A stretch of DNA of 5,626 nucleotides from Pseudomonadota bacterium (GTDB taxonomy: Bacteria > Pseudomonadota > Alphaproteobacteria > Sphingomonadales > Sphingomonadaceae). This document shows positions 3,001 to 5,626 of this stretch, one piece after another. Where the stretch lies: contig JAEZBH010000055.1 of the NCBI GenBank assembly GCA_023427285.1, positions 1 through 5,626 on the forward strand. Reading direction: 5' to 3'. The notes under the pieces were generated by a model, which was not told the DNA's origin, did no database searches, and was given only the letters and a program-made list of their open reading frames with translations. Each line of letters opens with the position of its first letter. The stretch's first letter is position 1. The translations under genes were made by a program, and so were the position numbers.

Positions 3001-5626
3001 AGGCATCTTCCGAGCGAACGTCCATCGCGGAACCCACGCTCACTACGTGAACATCCTGTGGGATAGCCGGCATTTTATTCTCTGGGATGTAATACGCATC
3101 GCCAATGCGGAATTCCGACTGGATGATCTGGCTGATGCCGCTCCACGGTTGTGTACGCGAACGCAAATCCTCCCACAGCTCCTGGGTAAGGCCTGCGCCA
3201 ACCAGCCGCCGCAGCGAGTCAGTTTCCGGCTCGTACACGCTGATCAGCACCGTTTGGAACGGCGTTGCCTGCTGGATGGCCTGTGCGATGGAATTAAGCG
3301 CCTGGGAAAGCGATTGGGTGGGCTTGAGCACGCGCGCCACCTGGATCAAGCGGGTAAGCGTTTCCAGCTCGCGCTTGAGCAGCATGCTGCGCCGGGACTG
3401 GTCTTCATAGGCCATCGCATTATTCAGCGCCACTGCCGCTTGCACGGCCAGCGACTGCGAAATTTCGACGGTGGTGCTGTCAAACTGGGCAGTGGTCTTA
3501 CCGTGCAGGCAGATCAGGCCAGCCACCTGGTGCTGGTACGAAATCGGGACAATCAGGGTGGACTGAACGCCCGGGTGCGGCGGCTGGAATTCAGAGCGCG
3601 CGAAATCGGGCACGTTCAACGGCTGGTCCTGTCGCACTACCTGCTGCTCCGCCGGAGAAAGATGGCTGTCGGGCATATCGCCAACGAAGAAGCGCACTTC
3701 GGGCAGGCTGCCCAGATGCGTACTTCGCTGGGTGGTATCCAAATCAAACAGCAGGATCGTACCGCAGTCGGCGCCTGTGGTGCGCAGCGCCTCGTCATAC
3801 ACCAGGTTGAGCAGGTAGTTGAGGTCCAGCGACGTGCTGAGCTCGCGGCTGATGCGCGTGATGGCAGTCATCTGCTCCACGCGGCGGCGCAGGCTTTCGT
3901 CCGTCTGGCTGCGCAAGAACGACTGCTCAACCACACCGGCGAGCTGGCCCGCGGCGGTCGCCACTACCTGCGTGTCGCCCTGATCGAAAAAGTCAAAACT
4001 GCGGCTGCCAAACCAAAGCTCGCCAATACCTTCGCTTCGCACCACCAGCGGAACCGCAATGACCGATTCTACGCTCCATGCAGCGAGAAGCGAATGGTAG
4101 AAGGGAACGATCGCCTTGCTGCTTTTGGTGATGCTGCCAGCCGTCAGAGGGTGCTGGCTGCCAGAAACGGTGAAGTGGAACTGCGGATCATCGATCGAAA
4201 GCCGGGTGATCCGGTCTGCCTGTTCGGGCAGCGAACCATAGACCGAATTCGGGTGCAGCGCAAGCGCGCCATGCTCCTGGTCGAGCAGGAAGATGGCTCC
4301 CATATCCGCCCGCAGGATACGCGCCAGTTCCTGCACCGAGAACTGCAAAATCTCATCCAGGTTGGCAGCGGAGCTGGCCAGGCTGGTGATGCGGCGCAGG
4401 GTTTCGGCGCGCTGCGCGCGCTGGCGCGACTGCACCACCAGAGATGCATTCTCGATGATGGAAGCCGTCTGGTTCGCCACAATCATCAGCAGGTGCAGCT
4501 CTGCCTGGGTAAAGGGCGACTGCCCATCTGTGTGGTTGGAGGCCTGCAGATATCCCAGCATGTGCCCGCCGGTGGAAAGCGGAACCAGCACCGTATCGCG
4601 CAGGCTGGCTGCCTGGGCCAGGTGGTCCATGCCCATGTGCGTCCACCGCTCATCCTCCGAGGCGTTTTCGGTCAGCAGCACATCCTGGGCCAGCAGAGTC
4701 TTCTCTAACGGTGAACCGGGCACCACGTTGATGCGGTAGAGTTCCGCAAACTGGTCTGGAAGCCCATGGAAGGGCACGCGCGCTTCGAGGATGCGCTGGT
4801 TCTCGTTGTACACCAGGAACCCCAGGATATCGACCGGCAGCAGCGGTGCGATGCTCTCCACCAGCTTCGCGAAAAGACCGCCGGGATCGCGCACCGAGCT
4901 GAACGCCTGGGCGAGCTGCGCAAGGCCGGTGATCTCCGCGGTGCGGCGCTGTTCCACCTGAAACAGCAGGGCATTATGAACAGCAATTGCCGCCTGCCCC
5001 GAGAGGATGCGCAGCAAGTCGAGATGTTCCTCGCTGAATGCGCCCACCGACATCGAGCCCAGCTCGATGGTGCCGATGCACTCGCTGCCCACCATGAGCG
5101 GAACACCCATGTACGCACGCGTGGGCACCCGGAACTGCGCTACAGCCTCTTGCAGGTCCTCGCGCTCATTGAGGTCAGAGGCAAGCACCGCCGTACGGTT
5201 CTGGAAGAGGTAGCCGGTCAGCCCGCGCCCGGCAGGGTAGCGTTCGGGAGCGATTTCCAGCCTGCGGTCAGCGCCCGGCAGCCCCGAGAAGCGGTAGGGG
5301 ATAAACGACTCGCTTTCGGCATCCCACAGCGTCACTTCCATAAAATCGGCAGGCAGCAGTTTTTCAACGTTTTCAAGCACGGCTTGCAGGGTCTCGTTTA
5401 AGTCGAGGCTGGCCGCCATAGCCTGGGTGAGCTGGTTGAAGGTTTGCAGCGATTGGGTGCTGACCGCGCCGTTCGAGCCGGCCAGCCCGCTGGTGATCTC
5501 CGGGTAGCGCAGCGAAACAACCGCGGCAGTTTGTGTCCCAGCGGTGACGAGGTAGGAGGTGCCTTCGACCAGGCGGCCATCCAGCACGAAGCGGGTTTCT
5601 CCTTCGACGGCGGAGAGCTTCAGCAG
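2..5626 (-). CDS. Giant multi-GAF-domain signalling protein (internal part, open at both ends)
   Basis: The minus-strand frame whose codons begin at base 5626 is open for 1,875 codons; I translated it fully and found no stop. It contains ten GAF domains, each about 160-185 residues, with helical linkers. GAF domains bind small ligands or act as dimerisation and signal-relay modules, usually upstream of a kinase, cyclase or phosphatase output. No such output module, no transmembrane stretch and no signal peptide is seen, so the visible part is probably cytosolic. Start and stop lie outside, so operon context is unknown. Codons strongly favour G/C in third position, and TTA, CTA and TCA together occur only eight times. 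Closest remembered relatives are Anaerolineae 'GAF domain-containing protein' entries, some of which end in PAS and histidine kinase modules. That ending is only an inference here. Reading frame and multi-GAF nature are secure; final function is not. Confidence 0.96.
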   Translation of the reverse strand, partial: MLKLSAVEGETRFVLDGRLVEGTSYLVTAGTQTAAVVSLRYPEITSGLAGSNGAVSTQSLQTFNQLTQAMAASLDLNETLQAVLENVEKLLPADFMEVTLWDAESESFIPYRFSGLPGADRRLEIAPERYPAGRGLTGYLFQNRTAVLASDLNEREDLQEAVAQFRVPTRAYMGVPLMVGSECIGTIELGSMSVGAFSEEHLDLLRILSGQAAIAVHNALLFQVEQRRTAEITGLAQLAQAFSSVRDPGGLFAKLVESIAPLLPVDILGFLVYNENQRILEARVPFHGLPDQFAELYRINVVPGSPLEKTLLAQDVLLTENASEDERWTHMGMDHLAQAASLRDTVLVPLSTGGHMLGYLQASNHTDGQSPFTQAELHLLMIVANQTASIIENASLVVQSRQRAQRAETLRRITSLASSAANLDEILQFSVQELARILRADMGAIFLLDQEHGALALHPNSVYGSLPEQADRITRLSIDDPQFHFTVSGSQHPLTAGSITKSSKAIVPFYHSLLAAWSVESVIAVPLVVRSEGIGELWFGSRSFDFFDQGDTQVVATAAGQLAGVVEQSFLRSQTDESLRRRVEQMTAITRISRELSTSLDLNYLLNLVYDEALRTTGADCGTILLFDLDTTQRSTHLGSLPEVRFFVGDMPDSHLSPAEQQVVRQDQPLNVPDFARSEFQPPHPGVQSTLIVPISYQHQVAGLICLHGKTTAQFDSTTVEISQSLAVQAAVALNNAMAYEDQSRRSMLLKRELETLTRLIQVARVLKPTQSLSQALNSIAQAIQQATPFQTVLISVYEPETDSLRRLVGAGLTQELWEDLRSRTQPWSGISQIIQSEFRIGDAYYIPENKMPAIPQDVHVVSVGSAMDVRSEDAWHLHDMLLIPLFDAAQSPLGLISVDAPADNRKPDKPTFEALEVFAAQASIIIESHLRATRLDGQLEESERERTRLESAVNLAQKNLPIMLHKELEQSIALHTLNERTERMRSSLEIAALANRQESEPAMLRTLASEMLTRFAMQVALIAERTPAGVRLVEVIGNFPTGVNPEALFGQRNPLRHLLQQAASEKRRAQDDQLLLVSNLESTPEWQNTTMLNAIEARSMIGLPVEISKDCTAGVLVLGQRALPAFVEEDRRVFAQLAYQVSVGIQNLQLLNETRRRLQEVNLLLDFSRKLGSLQPEDIFQALIENVKQVIGSANAGWVGMWEEKELSIVPQAAVGYSSSKEILGIRYPLQTEMGEVADTRVVLPLRVFRTGRSERTGEIDFAAQYHLSADDLLRYRKATNGRLPLSAMLVPLRIGDTVLGVVFLENFEAQGVFTDEDEALVSSFTRQAAMALENARLYQASERRATQLQALTMVAGTITSSLQREALIASLLDQLRLVLPYDTATLWLRKGEALTVSAANGFADNELRLNISVAVEDSELFKNMILTGEPISVGDLRNDRRFPMLIEPEHLSWLGIPLIFKSEVIGLIALEKREADYYTADYLQAGTAFASQAAVSLENARLFEESTRRATELDERSQRLALLNRLSSDLVSSLDIDHIFRLTGRQLVQALGASGVAAVMLDADRRTVLQVEEPERDDVLPIVLPEAPLFQHLADTQGIFQTSNATAEKDLKPLAETFLQPRGVRTLLVVPLISGSALQGWFLVYGSEEYRYTLPEIELARTMCNQTAIAVQNARLFDETRRLTEDLERRVEARTTELRREHTNSQTLLHIITELSTSLDMGLVLNRTLSVLNESTGSEESLIALSQGSATQYRAGAQLSRMGGTAPGITSVERQIARWVIRSRQPVLVDRVQDDGRWEKPIGATLNYQSVLAVPLVMGEEVLGALLLFHRDGAFFSQDLISLLEATARQIGNALNNAELFNLIRDQSEHLGS
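23..514 (-). other. GAF domain 10 (last in window)
   Basis: Residues 1705-1868. The entry helix is 'LLHIITELSTSLDMGLVLNR' (1710-1729). The lid element is 'IARWVIRSRQPVLVDRVQDD' (1778-1797), followed by 'GRW' (1798-1800), a textbook GAF lid. The central strands are 'SVLAVPLVMGEEVLGALLLF' (1812-1831), and the closing helix is 'EATARQIGNALNNAELFNLI' (1847-1866). The part between the first strand and the lid (1740-1775) is short and Gly/Ser-rich. After the domain the frame continues as 'RDQSEHLGS' to base 2. In related Anaerolineae proteins as I remember them, this helix leads into a PAS and histidine kinase region; that cannot be seen here. Confidence 0.92.
515..580 (-). other. Signalling-helix coiled coil between GAF9 and GAF10
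   Basis: Residues 1683-1704. The sequence contains 'LERRVEARTTELRRE' (1689-1703), a close match to the 'LERRVxERTaEL' signalling-helix consensus that usually links a sensor domain to the next sensor or to a histidine kinase or cyclase. Charged residues and spaced leucines fit a parallel two-stranded coiled coil. It is the only such linker in the window with this consensus, which makes it a probable boundary between the main GAF array and the C-terminal part. Confidence 0.8.
581..1081 (-). other. GAF domain 9
   Basis: Residues 1516-1682. The entry helix is 'QRLALLNRLSSDLVSSLDID' (1520-1539). The first strand region is 'GASGVAAVMLDADRRTVLQV' (1554-1573). The lid region 'FQTSNATAEKDLKPLAETF' (1602-1620) is polar and lacks the usual 'Dxxxdprf' motif. 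The central strands are 'VRTLLVVPLISGSALQGWF' (1626-1644), and the closing helix ends 'NQTAIAVQNARLFDET' (1667-1682). It includes C1666. It is followed directly by the signalling-helix linker. The first strand and the pocket region are rather short, so this may be a structural rather than ligand-binding copy; that is inference. Confidence 0.87.
1109..1588 (-). other. GAF domain 8
   Basis: Residues 1347-1506. It is one of the clearest GAFs in the window. The entry helix is 'QLQALTMVAGTITSSLQREA' (1349-1368), followed by 'LVLPYDTATLWLRKGEAL' (1379-1396). The lid segment is 'MILTGEPISVGDLRNDRRFP' (1426-1445), and the central strands are 'LSWLGIPLIFKSEVIGLIAL' (1453-1472). The closing helix is 'AFASQAAVSLENARLFEEST' (1490-1509). 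The 'VGDLRNDRRF ... SWLGIPL' arrangement is a very common bacterial GAF form. Its closing helix resembles those of GAF7 and GAF9 more than those of GAF1-GAF6. The ligand is unknown. Confidence 0.92.
1604..2158 (-). other. GAF domain 7 (with partial N...F...DE pattern)
   Basis: Residues 1157-1341. It opens 'LQEVNLLLDFSRKLGSLQPE' (1159-1178). The lid is long and includes 'EIDFAAQYHLSADDLLRYRK' (1260-1279). The central strands are 'SAMLVPLRIGDTVLGVVFLE' (1288-1307), and the closing helix ends 'RQAAMALENARLYQ' (1328-1341). At 1308-1320 the sequence has N, then F after six residues, three residues, and D-E. This partly matches the NKxnFx3DE motif of cyclic-nucleotide-binding GAFs, but the lysine is replaced by phenylalanine, and an 'F(T)xED' turn is common in bacterial GAFs generally. 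Cyclic nucleotide binding is therefore not claimed. Confidence 0.88.
2165..2680 (-). other. Divergent GAF domain 6
   Basis: Residues 983-1154. It fits the GAF outline less well than its neighbours but keeps the right length and order. There is a helix 'MRSSLEIAALANRQ' (985-998), a strand-rich start 'FAMQVALIAERTPAGVRLVE' (1016-1035), and the segment 'GVNPEALFGQRNPLRHLLQQ' (1043-1062) in place of the normal lid helix. 'LVSNLESTPEWQN' (1077-1089) matches the 'v.Dl..DPrW' position of other GAFs. 'ARSMIGLPVEIS' (1098-1109) and 'AGVLVLGQ' (1114-1121) form the central strands. The closing helix 'LAYQVSVGIQNLQLLNET' (1138-1155) is typical. An Asp/Glu/Lys-rich stretch, 'ASEKRRAQDDQ' (1064-1074), interrupts the lid region. 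Confidence 0.75.
2681..2824 (-). other. Charged helical linker between GAF5 and GAF6
   Basis: Residues 935-982. The first part is highly charged, 'RLDGQLEESERERTRLESAV' (935-954), with hydrophobic residues spaced as in a coiled coil. It continues 'NLPIMLHKELEQSIALHTL' (960-978) into the helix that opens GAF6. It is longer than the other linkers in the window, which are usually 5-15 residues. It divides the ten GAFs into two groups of five. A dimerising stalk or hinge is the natural reading, but this is inferred from composition only. Confidence 0.65.
2825..3373 (-). other. GAF domain 5 (long form with YYIP and SVDxPxDxRxP motifs)
   Basis: Residues 752-934, the second longest GAF in the window after GAF7. 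'TPFQTVLISVYEPETD' (788-803) is the first strand and turn. A long insert follows, 'RIGDAYYIPENK' (840-851), then 'VHVVSV' (859-864). 'WHLHDMLLIPL' (876-886) carries the usual central strand, and 'LGLISVDAPADNRKPDKP' (894-911) the next strand and loop. The closing helix ends 'AAQASIIIESHL' (920-931). The YYIP ... WHxxDxLLxPL ... SVDxPxDxRxP order marks a recognisable GAF subclass with an enlarged lid, recalled from Chloroflexota proteins. The insert could shape a distinct ligand pocket or a partner-binding face; this is inference. Confidence 0.87.
3404..3883 (-). other. GAF domain 4 (with two cysteines)
   Basis: Residues 582-741. A coiled entry helix 'RRVEQMTAITRISRELSTSL' (581-600) leads to 'LRTTGADCGTILLFD' (614-628). 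An acidic, proline-bearing lid region (641-685) contains 'QDQPLNVPDF' at 666-675. The central strands are 'STLIVPISYQHQVAGLICLH' (689-708). The closing helix ends 'VQAAVALNNAMAYE' (728-741). Two of the five cysteines of the visible protein are here, C621 in the first strand region and C706 in a later central strand. Neither sits in a bilin-attachment context, so photoreception is not suggested. The entry helix shares 'ELSTSLD' with GAF10, but the underlying codons differ. Confidence 0.88.
3911..4405 (-). other. GAF domain 3 (DDPQFxFTVxGSQ type)
   Basis: Residues 408-572. It opens with 'LRRITSLASSAANLDEIL' (410-427), followed by 'ELARILRADMGAIFLLD' (433-449). A distinctive stretch at 477-494 reads 'SIDDPQFHFTVSGSQHPL' and stands where the lid segment lies in other GAFs. 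The central strands are 'VIAVPLVVRSEGIGELWFGS' (522-541). The closing helix 'VATAAGQLAGVVEQSF' (555-570) lacks the usual 'NA' pair, having 'EQ' instead. Lid sequence and ending differ clearly from the neighbouring GAFs, so it is a separate subclass and not a recent copy. The subclass wording is familiar to me from Anaerolineae multi-GAF proteins, which is recollection only. Confidence 0.86.
4439..4939 (-). other. GAF domain 2 (GLPDQF / RDTxLVPL type)
   Basis: Residues 230-396. After a helix (235-262) comes 'VDILGFLVYNE' (265-275), then the signature 'GLPDQF' at 288-293. 'RDTVLVPL' at 343-350 and 'LGYLQASNHTDG' at 357-368 form the central strands, and the closing helix ends 'TASIIENAS' (387-395). 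The 'GLPDQF ... RDTxLVPL ... SNxxDG' combination is a GAF subclass I remember from large Chloroflexota sensor proteins. That memory is the basis of the subclass label; the GAF fold itself is supported by the pattern. The position corresponding to the lid region, 'LLTENASEDERW' (317-328), is polar and acidic. No ligand can be assigned. Confidence 0.87.
4961..5449 (-). other. GAF domain 1
   Basis: Residues 60-222. An opening helix (residues 60-88, 'LTQAMAASLDLNETLQAVLE') leads to the strand 'FMEVTLWDAES' at 95-105. Residues 133-141 ('GRGLTGYLF') are the usual loop-helix element of the ligand-pocket lid, followed by 'AVLASDL'. The central strand pair is at 174-190 ('GVPLMVGSECIGTIELG'). The closing helix is at 199-221 and ends 'SGQAAIAVHNALL'. 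It is of ordinary GAF length. It contains one of only five cysteines in the visible protein (C183), which sits in the turn between the two central strands and not at a known chromophore site. The ligand is unknown. Confidence 0.9.
5450..5626 (-). other. Unassigned N-terminal segment before GAF1
   Basis: Residues 1-59 of the visible protein. The sequence alternates short hydrophobic stretches with polar turns (for example 'TSYLVTAGTQTAAVVSLRYP', residues 24-43), which suggests beta strands. It ends in a Gly/Ser/Asn-rich turn (residues 47-54, 'GLAGSNGA') before the helix that opens GAF1. It does not show the closing 'QAAxAxxNA' helix expected at the end of a preceding GAF, so it is probably the tail of another kind of domain that lies mostly beyond base 5626. 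I do not recognise the family. There is no in-frame ATG before residue 70, and the frame stays open to the window edge, so the gene very likely continues upstream. Confidence 0.5.

Noticed and set aside
3404..3883. GAF4 as a phytochrome or cyanobacteriochrome-type photoreceptor because of C706 followed by L-H
   Set aside because: C706 lies in a central strand ('GLICLHG'), not in the chromophore-binding helix, and no Cys-His pair, DxCF or PRxSF motif is present anywhere in the array.
2837..4708. A 623-codon open frame on the plus strand, and others in the same frame at 11-961, 1271-2398, 2405-2800 and 4766-5401
   Set aside because: All are in exact codon register opposite the minus-strand gene. 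Their openness follows from the near absence of TTA, CTA and TCA codons in that gene (eight in 1,875 codons). Their translations are rich in Q, H, R and A without any domain pattern, whereas the minus strand encodes ten clear GAF domains.
5585..5610. A possible gene start: GTG at 5585-5587 (residue 14) with an AAGGAG-like sequence about 11 bases upstream on the minus strand
   Set aside because: The purine run is part of the codons for Val-Glu-Gly-Glu, the frame is open further upstream, and the sequence before the GTG reads like coding sequence. The real start is more likely beyond the window, although this site cannot be fully excluded.
2..5626. Histidine kinase, GGDEF, cyclase, phosphatase or response-regulator domains
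   Set aside because: None of the H-box/N/G boxes, GG[D/E]EF, cyclase metal-binding or receiver Asp patterns appears in the translated frame; every stretch is GAF, linker or the unassigned first 59 residues.
2..5626. tRNA or rRNA genes, CRISPR arrays, insertion sequences, terminators, promoters
   Set aside because: The window is coding throughout in one frame. I saw no short direct-repeat arrays, no terminal inverted repeats, no transposase-like frame and no hairpin followed by a T-run.

Overview
The whole window lies inside one very large gene on the minus strand. Reading the complement from base 5626 down to base 2 gives 1,875 consecutive sense codons with no stop. Neither the true start nor the true stop of the gene is present. 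The product is a cytoplasmic-looking signalling protein made almost entirely of GAF sensor domains. I count ten, joined by helical linkers, with a short non-GAF segment at the N-terminal edge. No catalytic output domain (histidine kinase, cyclase, GGDEF/EAL, phosphatase) and no transmembrane segment is visible; any such part must lie outside the window.

Layout in protein order (high to low coordinate; 'residue' numbers count from the codon at 5624-5626): unassigned segment (5450-5626); GAF1 (4961-5449); GAF2 (4439-4939); GAF3 (3911-4405); GAF4 (3404-3883); GAF5 (2825-3373); charged helical linker (2681-2824); divergent GAF6 (2165-2680); GAF7 (1604-2158); GAF8 (1109-1588); GAF9 (581-1081); signalling-helix linker (515-580); GAF10 (23-514), whose last helix runs out of the window at base 2. 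The ten GAFs are not recent copies of each other. Each has its own sequence signature, and they share only the general GAF pattern: a '(V/L)(V/A)PL' strand, a following 'GxLxL' strand and a closing 'QxAxALxNAxL' helix.

The organism is probably a member of Chloroflexota, most likely Anaerolineae. The reasons are the GAF wording (for example 'NNAELFNLIRDQ' after the last GAF, and 'GLPDQF', 'RDTxLVPL', 'SVDAPxD'), which I remember from multi-GAF proteins of that group, together with a GC content of roughly 60% by eye and a strong preference for G or C at third codon positions. This rests on memory of the family and was not checked by search.

No RNA genes, mobile elements, CRISPR arrays, promoters or terminators can be supported. 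There is no intergenic DNA in the window. The long plus-strand open frames are codon-registered shadows of the minus-strand gene.
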